From: an uncultured Actinomycetes bacterium
GTDB lineage: Bacteria; Actinomycetota; Actinomycetes; Nanopelagicales; Nanopelagicaceae
NCBI GenBank assembly: GCA_903820565.1
Contig: CAIJHZ010000043.1
Coordinates: forward strand, 1 to 11,720
Reading direction: 5' to 3'
DNA: 11,720 bases
Shown here: positions 5,527 to 11,720 of the stretch, in pieces
Position numbering within the stretch: position 1 is the first letter of the stretch
Layout of the letters: each line of letters opens with the position of its first letter
The notes under the pieces: model-generated
The model's database searches: none
The model's input: only the letters and a program-made list of their open reading frames with translations
Told to the model about the DNA's origin: nothing
Position numbers and translations under genes: made by a program

Positions 5527-7902
5527 ATGCTGCGCATGAAGAGATTAGGGGCCATCGCCTTTGCCGGCGCTCTTCTCGCCTCAATTCTTAACGCACCCTC
5601 TGCACCGGCTTTAGCTTTTAAACAAATACCTGCAACAAACTGGGGTTATACATACGCAGGTTCTGATCCTGTTTCATATTCAACGCCACGTCCAGCGTCA
5701 AAAAATCTTGAGGCTAAATCCAAGTTTGTTGTTAAGTACAACAACTTTCCAGATTGGGCAAAGAAAGAGGTTCAGGCCGCGATTGATGTGTGGTCTGCGA
5801 ATTTCAATTCAGCTGTAGTTGTCACGGTTGATGCTTCTTGGGGTCGATCCAGTTCTTGGGGTGTGCTAGGTAGTGCGCGCCCAGGAAGTTTTTTCTCTGC
5901 ATTTGCAGGTGCCCCTGATCCATCGCTTTGGTATTCATCAGCTACAGCAAATGCATTAGCTGGTAAAGATTTAGATAAAGCTAATCCTGAAATTATTATT
6001 CAAGTTAACTCATCTGCTAGTTGGAATACACGTGGGGACGGAACGCCATCAACGAGTGAATACGATCTCGAATCTGTTTTTATTCATGAACTAGGTCACG
6101 GTCTAGGGTTTCTCTCTAACGATGCATACGATCCATATTATGGATTAGGTAGTTTGGACCAACCCACACCATTTGATGCATACCTACAGACTTCAGATGG
6201 TCGTCGTCTTGCTGATCTTCCAACACCTTCGAAGGAACTTGGCACCGCGCTAACTTCATCATTGGTGTGGAGCGGCGCACTTGGTATTAAGGCAAATGGT
6301 GGAATTAAGCCAAAAATGTTCACACCTTCTCGATATGAATCTGGATCATCTACTTCACACTTAGATGAAAGTACTTTTTCAAAGTCCGGACTTGATTCAG
6401 TAATGACCCCAAGTCTTGATCCAGGTGAAATTTTTCATCAACCTGGACCTCTTCTTTTGGCAATGATGGAAGATATGCGAAATAAGCCGCCTGCAGGTAT
6501 CGCAACCGATCTGCCGCAATCACCCAGAAATGTTCAATCATTCATAGGCGATGGATCTGCACTAGTTTCATTTGATCCCCCAGTTAACCTGCGGACCGCT
6601 CAAATCAGTGAGTACGTAGTGAAAAACTTAAAGACTGGTGTTGAAAAGAAATCCCTTTCTAGCCCCGTTCTGATGACTGGTTTAAAAAACGGTACTTCTT
6701 ATACTTTTTCAGTTACTGCCAGAAATGCTTTAGGTAGCTCAGATTCCGCAATTACTAAGGCGGTCACTCCACAGCCTGGCTGGAAGAGCACGGTTTTTGA
6801 TACTGCGGCTGATGGAAAAAGTGTTGCAAGTACAACATTTAATGGGCAGCCAGCAATCGCATATACCGATACACGAACCGGGGATCTCAAGCTTGCAACT
6901 TTTGATGGCAAAAAGTGGAACAAGGTAACTGTCGATGGAGCCGGTGGAAGCAGCGGCCGAACCACTGACACGATTTCCGGCTCTATTTCTATGTGTGTAA
7001 ATGGCAGTGGCGTAAGACAAACACTTCATATTTTCTATAGTGACTCAACTGAAAAAGATCTTAGGTACGCCAGCTACAACGGTAAAAGCTTTGCAATCGA
7101 AGTTGTTGACGGAAACGGACCGATAGTCAATGAATACAAAGATCCAATTAGAGTGCGCACATCAAGTGATGTAAGCGTTGCAAACGCATGTATCGCAACA
7201 GCAACCGCTGCACAGGTCTTTTATCGGGATGAAACCCAAGGAGTATTGCTAGGAGCTGTTAAAACCAAGGCTGGTCCTTGGAAATACGAACTCATCGATG
7301 GTGATCGCAAAACGGATGGTCGCACAACAGGTGATGTTGGATTCCATTTACAAGCAATATTTGATGGTACTAAAACTTATGTTGCATACGACTCGGTTCT
7401 AACTATGAACCAGAAAAATGAAATCACATCTGGTGCGATTCGGATTGCAACACGTTCAGGGATTGATCCAACTTCTTGGAATTATCAAACACTCGATATC
7501 TCAACAGATGATGCGTCAATTTTTGGCTTTGATGTTGCACTGACAAAGGTTCCCGGCGATGTAATGGTGACTTGGTTAGCTGCATCTACTGTAACTGCGC
7601 CAAAACCAAATCAAGTGCGCTGGGCGCTGCTTAGTGATCCAAGCAAGATTTCAGCCTTGACGACCGAAAACTTTGGAACTCCTGGTGAGTATGTGGCCTC
7701 AGATGGAAGAACAATTATCTTTAATTGTCAGGAAAGACTGTGCGCTATTGATACAAGCAAAAAGGATTTAGGTCAGTCTGCAATACGTTTAGTGAGCAGT
7801 ACCCAAGGCTCTGAACCTACTCAGAGCGCTTGGGTAACTGTTAATAAAGTTAAATACATTCTTGCCACTGTTAATGGCAAGCTTGCACTTCTAAAGCCGT
7901 AA
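5527..7902 (+). CDS. secreted zinc metalloprotease with FN3 domain and propeller-like C-terminal repeats
   Basis: A 791-aa predicted exported protein, not recognised as a named gene. Residues 1-30 form a signal peptide (LRMKR, hydrophobic 9-21, cleavage likely after APALA). The catalytic region has HELGHGLGF at 187-195 (His187, Glu188, His191). The metzincin third-histidine position (197) is Ser, but SHLDE (His278) followed by SVMTP (291-295) resembles the distant third ligand and Met-turn of leishmanolysin-type (M8) proteases. An FN3-like domain spans about 330-415. The rest carries repeated strands such as AIAYTDTRTGDL (about 444), HIFYSD (501), QVFYRD (563) and YVAYDS (618), plus two SGRTTD/DGRTTGD motifs, suggesting a beta-propeller. 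ATG 5536 is an alternative start. The 3' end is three bases from the convergent bS22 gene. Protease activity is inferred; substrate unknown. Confidence 0.75.
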   Translation: MLRMKRLGAIAFAGALLASILNAPSAPALAFKQIPATNWGYTYAGSDPVSYSTPRPASKNLEAKSKFVVKYNNFPDWAKKEVQAAIDVWSANFNSAVVVTVDASWGRSSSWGVLGSARPGSFFSAFAGAPDPSLWYSSATANALAGKDLDKANPEIIIQVNSSASWNTRGDGTPSTSEYDLESVFIHELGHGLGFLSNDAYDPYYGLGSLDQPTPFDAYLQTSDGRRLADLPTPSKELGTALTSSLVWSGALGIKANGGIKPKMFTPSRYESGSSTSHLDESTFSKSGLDSVMTPSLDPGEIFHQPGPLLLAMMEDMRNKPPAGIATDLPQSPRNVQSFIGDGSALVSFDPPVNLRTAQISEYVVKNLKTGVEKKSLSSPVLMTGLKNGTSYTFSVTARNALGSSDSAITKAVTPQPGWKSTVFDTAADGKSVASTTFNGQPAIAYTDTRTGDLKLATFDGKKWNKVTVDGAGGSSGRTTDTISGSISMCVNGSGVRQTLHIFYSDSTEKDLRYASYNGKSFAIEVVDGNGPIVNEYKDPIRVRTSSDVSVANACIATATAAQVFYRDETQGVLLGAVKTKAGPWKYELIDGDRKTDGRTTGDVGFHLQAIFDGTKTYVAYDSVLTMNQKNEITSGAIRIATRSGIDPTSWNYQTLDISTDDASIFGFDVALTKVPGDVMVTWLAASTVTAPKPNQVRWALLSDPSKISALTTENFGTPGEYVASDGRTIIFNCQERLCAIDTSKKDLGQSAIRLVSSTQGSEPTQSAWVTVNKVKYILATVNGKLALLKP
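7795..7842. terminator. long hairpin embedded in the metalloprotease 3' coding end, possible bidirectional terminator
   Basis: ACCCAAGGCTCTGA (7801-7814) pairs with TCAGAGC (7821-7827) plus CTTGGGT (7829-7835) around the 6-base loop ACCTAC: 14 base pairs with one bulged G at 7828. T7800 pairs with A7836; alternatively, with A7836 bulged, CAGT (7797-7800) pairs with ACTG (7837-7840) and the stem lengthens further. It lies about 60 bases before the metalloprotease stop and 64 bases past the end of the convergent bS22 gene. The rightward flank (TTAATAAAG) is AT-rich but not a true T-tract. The hairpin is far longer than chance would give; its role as a terminator or transcript-stabilising end for either strand is inferred. 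Confidence 0.5.
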
Positions 7903-7905
7903 TTA

Positions 7906-8004
7906 TTACTTAGCGTTACGGCGCTGAATGCGAGTCTTCTTTAGAAGCTTCTTGTGCTTCTTCTTCGCCATGCGCTTGCGTCGCTTTTTAATTACGGAAC
8001 CCAT
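7906..8004 (-). CDS. small ribosomal subunit protein bS22 (AURKAIP1/COX24 domain)
   Basis: A 32-codon gene, extremely basic: it starts MGSVIKKRRKRMAKKKHKK and ends with LLKKTRIQRRNAK. This matches the actinobacterial 30S protein bS22, about 33 aa in mycobacteria and related to the mitochondrial AURKAIP1/COX24 C-terminal domain. It binds 16S rRNA in the small subunit. ATG is the complement of 8002-8004 and TAA the complement of 7906-7908; GAGAG (complement of 8013-8017), 8 bases upstream, may be the ribosome binding site. In mycobacteria it lies just after proC and a small HTH gene (Rv0500, Rv0500A, Rv0500B); here a secreted-protein gene separates it from proC. Only three bases lie between its stop and that of the convergent metalloprotease gene. 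Confidence 0.9.
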   Translation of the reverse strand: MGSVIKKRRKRMAKKKHKKLLKKTRIQRRNAK

Positions 8005-8029
8005 ATGTCACGCTCTCATTTCTAATGTT

Positions 8030-8044
8030 CGCACTGAGTGTGCG
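8030..8044. repeat. short GC-rich hairpin between the propeller gene and bS22
   Basis: CGCAC and GTGCG form a perfect 5-bp stem around TGAGT in the 50-base gap upstream of bS22. On the leftward transcript it follows the propeller gene stop by about 10 bases and precedes bS22. No T-tract follows on that strand, so any role as a terminator, attenuator or processing site in the proC-propeller-bS22 group is speculative. Confidence 0.3.
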
Positions 8045-8054
8045 GGGGTTTAGG

Positions 8055-9245
8055 TTACCGCGGAAGTAGGGTAAAAATCGAAACTGATTCTGCGCTTGAA
8101 GTGAGGGCTAAAACACCCAACTCCTTGGAAATGAGGAGTCCAAGCACTTCATTCTGGCCAATTGGACCGCTATCGGCTGCAGTAATCACGCCCTTTGAGT
8201 CAAAAGTAAGTAATAACGGTGTAGGCATCTTGGGATTCCAATTCAATTGCGCGATTGCACCTGTGGATATAAAAAATGCTTGATTAGATGAGGCAGACAG
8301 TGTTGGACCTGTTGAATTAAATCGATAGGTCCATGCCGGTACAAATGTCAGCGAAAATTTTGTGATCGCCGATTCAGTTTTACCTGCTGCTATCACTTCT
8401 CCTGCCAGAAGTAAGGATGATGAAGCACTGTTCCATTTTCTTGTTCCTTTTGCGATTGAGCTTCGCACTACAGATGCAATCTTTAGAATCTTTGAAACCT
8501 TAACTAGTATTCCATCCGAAGTTCCAACAACTTTCTTACCGGCAAGAGTTTCCGAACTTGATCCTGCAATGGTGAAGGTTCCATCTGCGTGCCTAACAAC
8601 TGCATCTGCAGTTGTAGACGAGACGCCGATCTGAAGTAACTTTGAAAAAGCCCCTGCAGAATCCGCGCTGGCTAGAAAGCCGGCATTGCCATTCTTGGTG
8701 GCCATGATCCCAACCGTTGACGCTCCGTTTTTATCAACGGTTATTGCCGTTGGAAATAGAACAGAACTAGTTGGCAATGTAGTGGTAAAAATTAGTGTTC
8801 CTGTCGGGCTCACTTTCCAGATTGTTATCGCTTGTAAGTCGCCGATGAAAACTGCTGGTGGAATAGCCGCGCTATCTGGGTTTAAGGGTGATGGAGTGGA
8901 AGTAGGTGCAATAAGCCCCGTCGCGAGAGGAGTTGCACCTGCAATCCAAATATCCCCTGCTGAATCAACTGCTGCGGCAGTTGCAATTGATGCTGCTGAT
9001 TGATCTAGCGATAAGTTCCACAACTCCTTGCCTGTCACATCAATCGCGCGGGCATAAGCCTTTAATGATTTGGTACCAAAAATAATAATTGATTTACCGC
9101 TAACAACTGCGCCGCTTACCTCATCAGGTATCCCAATGGTCGTCAGTAACTGCATTGGTTTGACGGTGATTTTCTTAGGTGCTGCTTGTGCAAGAGGTGC
9201 GATTGCTAATGATGCAAGTAAAACGAAGGCTATAAAGCGTTTCAC
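8055..9245 (-). CDS. secreted beta-propeller-like protein, function unknown
   Basis: A 396-aa protein with a clear signal peptide (MKRFIAFVLLASLAIAPLAQA, cleavage likely after residue 21) and no other membrane segment. The mature part has evenly spaced short strands with motifs like those of SBBP-type beta-propeller repeats: VDSAGDIWIAG (93-103), VDKNGASTVGI (170-180), RHADGTFTIAGSS (218-230) and TSDGILVKVS (242-251). A Pro/Thr/Ser-rich loop at 110-132 interrupts one blade. No catalytic residues are recognisable, so binding or scaffolding at the cell surface is the most one can infer. The start is GTG at 9245-9243, whose GTGA overlaps the proC stop by 4 bases, with AGGAA 5 bases upstream, so translation is coupled to proC. 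Propeller call moderate, function unknown. Confidence 0.7.
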   Translation of the reverse strand: MKRFIAFVLLASLAIAPLAQAAPKKITVKPMQLLTTIGIPDEVSGAVVSGKSIIIFGTKSLKAYARAIDVTGKELWNLSLDQSAASIATAAAVDSAGDIWIAGATPLATGLIAPTSTPSPLNPDSAAIPPAVFIGDLQAITIWKVSPTGTLIFTTTLPTSSVLFPTAITVDKNGASTVGIMATKNGNAGFLASADSAGAFSKLLQIGVSSTTADAVVRHADGTFTIAGSSSETLAGKKVVGTSDGILVKVSKILKIASVVRSSIAKGTRKWNSASSSLLLAGEVIAAGKTESAITKFSLTFVPAWTYRFNSTGPTLSASSNQAFFISTGAIAQLNWNPKMPTPLLLTFDSKGVITAADSGPIGQNEVLGLLISKELGVLALTSSAESVSIFTLLPR

Positions 9246-10045
9246 GCTAATTCCTGCGAACGATCGCTAGCCGCCTTCATTGCCTTGGCAACCATAGAAT
9301 TCAAATCGCTCGCACCAAAGGATGCGAGCGCAGCAGCAGTTGTGCCGTTAGGACTTGTTACATTTTCCCGCAATATCGTTGCGCTCTTGCCTGATTCATC
9401 TAATAACTTTGCAGCGCCGACAATTGTCTGGACCGTAAGCGTGGTTGCATCTTGATCACTAAGACCTAGCTCTTTAGCTCCAGCAACCATTGCTTCGACA
9501 AATGCAAAGAAGTAAGCAGGACCAGATCCGCTAGTTGCAGTTACTGCATCTTGTAGATCCTCGGCGACTTCAATTACCTTGCCTGTGGCAGCTAGGAATC
9601 CCAATACAAATATCTTCTGCTCATTTGTGACGCCAGCACCCATTGATGCTGCAGCCATGCCGGCACCAACCATGGTTGGTGTATTTGGCATTACGCGGAT
9701 AATTGGGTTGCTGGTACCAAGTGCATTACTGACAAATGAGATTGTCTTGCCGGCTGCAAAGGTGATTACAACTGCCGCAGGGTTAATTGATTCCTTGATT
9801 TCTGCAAGCACTGCAGCCATATCCTGAGGCTTTACCACCAATAACAGTGCATCGGCTTGTGCAACATTGGTGACTAGTGGTGCTTCCTGAATTGAATACC
9901 TAGCGATCAGCTCTGAGCTTCGATCAGCACGCTTTTCTGAAATCGTAATCAACGCTGGATTAACACCAGATGAAATCAATGCAGAAATCAATGCCTCGCC
10001 CATAATGCCGGCGCCAACAACTGCAACCTTTGATTGCTGATTCAT
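9242..10045 (-). CDS. proC: pyrroline-5-carboxylate reductase
   Basis: ProC reduces 1-pyrroline-5-carboxylate to L-proline with NAD(P)H, the last step of proline synthesis, in the cytoplasm. The 267-aa length is typical. The N-terminal Rossmann domain has GAGIMG (11-16), then VKPQD (71-75) and VMPNTP (118-123). The C-terminal helical dimerisation and substrate domain has SGSGPAY (172-178) and the signature RENVTSPNGTT (226-236), with Asn233 at a position often occupied by Gly. ATG at 10045-10043 has no Shine-Dalgarno; a TAGGCT box ends 6 bases upstream on the minus strand, implying a leaderless mRNA. It is the first gene of a leftward group with the overlapping propeller gene and bS22, and is divergent from the cysteine-rich protein gene. 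Confidence 0.95.
   Translation of the reverse strand: MNQQSKVAVVGAGIMGEALISALISSGVNPALITISEKRADRSSELIARYSIQEAPLVTNVAQADALLLVVKPQDMAAVLAEIKESINPAAVVITFAAGKTISFVSNALGTSNPIIRVMPNTPTMVGAGMAAASMGAGVTNEQKIFVLGFLAATGKVIEVAEDLQDAVTATSGSGPAYFFAFVEAMVAGAKELGLSDQDATTLTVQTIVGAAKLLDESGKSATILRENVTSPNGTTAAALASFGASDLNSMVAKAMKAASDRSQELA
9251..9255 (-). promoter_or_regulatory. ribosome binding site (AGGAA) for the propeller gene
   Basis: AGGAA on the minus strand, 5 bases before GTG 9245, inside the last codons of proC. It fixes the GTG as the start and supports translation from the proC mRNA. Confidence 0.65.
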
Positions 10046-10051
10046 GTATCA

Positions 10052-10057
10052 AGCCTA
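10052..10057 (-). promoter_or_regulatory. -10 element (TAGGCT) for leaderless proC mRNA
   Basis: On the minus strand TAGGCT is followed by six bases and then the proC ATG at 10045. No Shine-Dalgarno is present, so initiation at the start codon is likely. The hexamer is the mirror image of the box at 10071-10076 used in the other direction. Confidence 0.5.
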
Positions 10058-10070
10058 CCTGTTATGCCTG

Positions 10071-10076
10071 TAGGCT
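10071..10076 (+). promoter_or_regulatory. -10 element (TAGGCT) for the cysteine-rich protein gene
   Basis: TAGGCT ends 8 bases before ATG 10085, with no Shine-Dalgarno between. A start site at about 10083-10085 would give a leaderless or nearly leaderless mRNA. This supports ATG 10085 over the upstream in-frame ATG at 10034, which lies within the proC gene. Confidence 0.45.
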
Positions 10077-10084
10077 CTGCGACT

Positions 10085-10897
10085 ATGTCAGAAGTTAAAG
10101 CAGGGTTTGCGCGCGATTGGGTTGAATTCTTCGACCCAAATGATGATGAAACTATTTTTAAGTGCGATCTGACCTGGTTGACCTCGTATTGGACATGTAT
10201 TTATGGCGATGGTTGCCAAGGTGTATTTAAAAGTCAGCCATTTTCTGGCTGTTGTACTGAAGGTGCGATGTACACCGATGAGGCTGATGAAGCACGCACA
10301 ATAAAAGCTGCTGCATATCTAACTCCTGAAATGTGGCAGTTCTACAACGAAGCGCGCCCAAAGAAGCCTGGCGGCCCATTACGTATCTCTGAAAAAGATG
10401 AAGACGGCGAACGCAAAACTCGTCGCGTAGACGATGGTTGCATTTTCCTAAACCGTAAAGGCCACGAAGCTGAAGGTTTCACTGGATCATTTGGTTGCGT
10501 GCTACACCATGTTGCACAACGCGATGGAAAGCATTTTGCAGATACAAAGCCTGATGTTTGCTGGCAGTTGCCGCTACGCCGTAGCTTTGAAACCCGCGAA
10601 TATGGCGAGCGCGAATATTCAGTGACTGTAATTGGCGAGTACGAACGCCTTGCATGGGGCGATGGCGGAGAAGACTTTGATTGGTACTGCACAAGTAACA
10701 GTGATGCTCACGTTGGAACAGAGCCTGTGTATGTCTCTAATAAGTATGAACTAGAACTTCTTATGGGTAAGGACGCCTACGGTGAATTAGCTCGCCTGTG
10801 TGATGTCCGCATGCAACACATCCGTGACTCTGCCGCCCGCAACCTTCCCCTATTTATCATTCAGCATCCAGCAACATTGGCTGCCCAGAAGAAATAG
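10085..10897 (+). CDS. conserved actinobacterial cysteine-rich protein, YkgJ/DUF3109-like
   Basis: A 270-aa cytoplasmic protein without signal peptide or membrane segment. Conserved-looking blocks include ADLTW-like KCDLTWLTSYW (26-36), CQGV (44-47), FSGCCTEGA (53-61), DDGCIFLNR (116-124), GCVLHH (137-142), KPDVCWQLPLRR (155-166) and DWYCTSNSDAHVG (199-211). The series Cys44, Cys56-Cys57, Cys119, Cys138, Cys159 resembles the CxnCC...C...C...C layout of YkgJ/DUF3109 proteins, thought to bind zinc or an iron-sulfur cluster; Cys38 and Cys202 are further candidates. I recognise it as a conserved hypothetical protein of actinobacteria often found near radA, but no reaction is known. It stands divergent from proC and 26 bases upstream of radA. 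Metal binding is inferred. Confidence 0.75.
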   Translation: MSEVKAGFARDWVEFFDPNDDETIFKCDLTWLTSYWTCIYGDGCQGVFKSQPFSGCCTEGAMYTDEADEARTIKAAAYLTPEMWQFYNEARPKKPGGPLRISEKDEDGERKTRRVDDGCIFLNRKGHEAEGFTGSFGCVLHHVAQRDGKHFADTKPDVCWQLPLRRSFETREYGEREYSVTVIGEYERLAWGDGGEDFDWYCTSNSDAHVGTEPVYVSNKYELELLMGKDAYGELARLCDVRMQHIRDSAARNLPLFIIQHPATLAAQKK

Positions 10898-10911
10898 TCA
10901 CTCCCTTGTCA

Positions 10912-10917
10912 TAGGGT
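10912..10917 (+). promoter_or_regulatory. -10 element (TAGGGT) for leaderless radA mRNA
   Basis: TAGGGT ends exactly 6 bases before ATG 10924 within the 26-base gap after the cysteine-rich gene, and no Shine-Dalgarno is present. radA therefore probably has its own promoter and a leaderless transcript, even though the gene upstream is only 26 bases away in the same orientation. Confidence 0.5.
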
Positions 10918-10923
10918 TACCTC

Positions 10924-11720
10924 ATGGCCAAGGTTGAAAAAGATCCATTCCGCTGCACCGAATGTGGTTGGACATCCCAAAAATGGGTTGGTCGCTGCGG
11001 CGAATGCCAAGCATGGGGCGTAGTTGAAGAGATTGCTGCGCCTAAAAAACTGTCATTGGTTGCAGGAAATGTAACCGCAAAAGCAACACCAATCGGCGAT
11101 GTTGATTTATCCGCTGCCCATGCACGTCCAACAGGTGTTTCAGAACTTGATCGCGTTCTTGGTGGCGGATTAGTGCCAGGAGCAGCAATTTTATTAGCTG
11201 GTGAACCTGGGGTTGGTAAATCAACATTGTTGCTTTCGGTTGCTGCGCAATCTGCATCTAAAGGAATATCTGCGCTCTATATAAGCGGTGAAGAGTCAGC
11301 ATCACAAGTTCGACTTCGCGCAGAACGAATTAATGCAATCGATCCTCAACTATTCCTTGCATCTGAAACAGATCTTGGTGCTGTCATTGCACACATCGAT
11401 TCAGTTAAACCACAACTAGTAATTATTGACTCTGTACAAACTATCGGCAGTTCTGCAGCAGATGGCGCACCCGGTGGAGTTACACAGGTTCGCGAAGTTG
11501 CAGGTGCATTAATCAGAATCTGTAAAGATCGTGACATCACATTGCTTTTAGTCGGGCATGTAACTAAAGATGGATCTATCGCAGGTCCTAGGCTCCTAGA
11601 ACACATCGTTGATGTTGTTTTGCAGTTTGAGGGAGAGCGTCATTCCCGACTTCGCTTAATCCGTGCCATCAAAAATCGCTTTGGTGCATCAGATGAAGTT
11701 GGTTGTTTTGACTTAAGCGA
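10924..11720 (+). CDS. radA: DNA repair protein RadA, N-terminal part (runs off the window)
   Basis: RadA is a RecA-like hexameric DNA motor that drives branch migration of recombination intermediates. The first 265 residues are present. A four-cysteine zinc finger opens the protein (Cys11, Cys14, Cys25, Cys28 in CTECG and CGECQ), followed by a linker and the ATPase core. Walker A is GEPGVGKST (93-101), Walker B LVIID (165-169), and the RadA-specific KNRFG motif is at 230-234. ISGEES (120-125) and the HVTKDG segment near residue 212 are also typical. The C-terminal Lon-protease-like domain lies beyond the right edge. ATG 10924 begins the conserved MAKxxxxFRCTECG start and is set by the TAGGGT box six bases upstream. 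Confidence 0.97.
   Translation, partial: MAKVEKDPFRCTECGWTSQKWVGRCGECQAWGVVEEIAAPKKLSLVAGNVTAKATPIGDVDLSAAHARPTGVSELDRVLGGGLVPGAAILLAGEPGVGKSTLLLSVAAQSASKGISALYISGEESASQVRLRAERINAIDPQLFLASETDLGAVIAHIDSVKPQLVIIDSVQTIGSSAADGAPGGVTQVREVAGALIRICKDRDITLLLVGHVTKDGSIAGPRLLEHIVDVVLQFEGERHSRLRLIRAIKNRFGASDEVGCFDLS

Larger units (their letters stand above)
10052..10076. repeat. inverted repeat formed by the two divergent -10 boxes
   Basis: AGCCTAC (10052-10058) and GTAGGCT (10070-10076) are perfect 7-base arms around 11 bases. Each arm contains the -10 hexamer of one of the two divergent genes, so the -35 region of each promoter overlaps the -10 of the other. A symmetric DNA-binding regulator could cover both, or the two polymerases could exclude one another. 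Confidence 0.55.

Noticed and set aside
8362..9270. Several rightward open frames opposite the propeller gene and proC
   Set aside because: They are antisense shadows of well-supported leftward genes, have low-complexity composition and no ribosome binding sites or recognisable domains.
10034..10084. In-frame upstream ATG 10034 for the cysteine-rich protein
   Set aside because: It overlaps the start of proC and would include the divergent promoter repeat. Family-like sequence begins only after ATG 10085.
10872..10936. Imperfect inverted repeat CAACATTGGC / GCCAAGGTTG flanking the radA promoter
   Set aside because: Nine of ten positions pair, but the arms lie in two coding sequences 45 bases apart, and such a match is not surprising in a search of this size.
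1..11720. Mobile element, CRISPR array, toxin-antitoxin, tRNA or riboswitch
   Set aside because: No direct-repeat arrays, transposase or integrase motifs, tRNA cloverleaf or long structured leaders were seen. Base composition is even and almost all of the window is coding.

Overview
The window is a densely packed piece of bacterial chromosome, almost certainly from an actinobacterium of unusually low GC (mid-40s percent, judged by eye). The gene set points there: the XPB-type helicase with its Helicase_C_3/WYL-like companion, the tiny ribosomal protein bS22 near proC, and a cysteine-rich actinobacterial protein beside radA. Moderate GC, near-absent intergenic DNA and overlapping genes fit a streamlined freshwater lineage such as Nanopelagicales (acI). 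That placement is an inference, not something a marker gene here proves. No tRNA, rRNA, CRISPR array, insertion sequence, phage or transferred island is visible.

Layout. Positions 1-267 hold the 3' end of a HAD-IB phosphatase gene. A rightward DNA-repair cluster follows (308-5216): a 731-aa helicase-associated protein, an M20 zinc peptidase, and an XPB/Rad25-type 3'-5' helicase. Its 3' end overlaps a leftward glutaredoxin-like gene (5179-5430). A short divergent intergenic region leads to a large secreted metalloprotease with an FN3 domain and propeller-like repeats (5527-7902). This meets, three bases away, a leftward group: proC (9242-10045), a secreted beta-propeller protein overlapping it by 4 bases (8055-9245), and the 32-codon bS22 gene (7906-8004). 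Divergent from proC are a cysteine-rich YkgJ-like protein (10085-10897) and the 5' part of radA (10924 to the window end).

How the genes work together. The helicase-associated protein and XPB are probably partners in DNA repair or unwinding, and RadA acts in recombination-branch processing. ProC makes proline. The two secreted proteins act outside the membrane; nothing here identifies their substrates.

Two architectural patterns stand out. First, five genes, including those that begin transcription units, have a TAGnnT hexamer 6-8 bases before an ATG and no Shine-Dalgarno, as expected for leaderless mRNAs, while genes inside units (XPB, propeller) have AGGA-type ribosome binding sites. Second, both convergent junctions carry a hairpin buried about 60-65 bases inside the 3' end of the rightward coding sequence. 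The one in the metalloprotease gene is long and nearly perfect, as if transcription terminators have been folded into codons. I found no clear candidate for a wholly new defence or mobile system; the novelty here is mainly in genome organisation and two uncharacterised secreted proteins.
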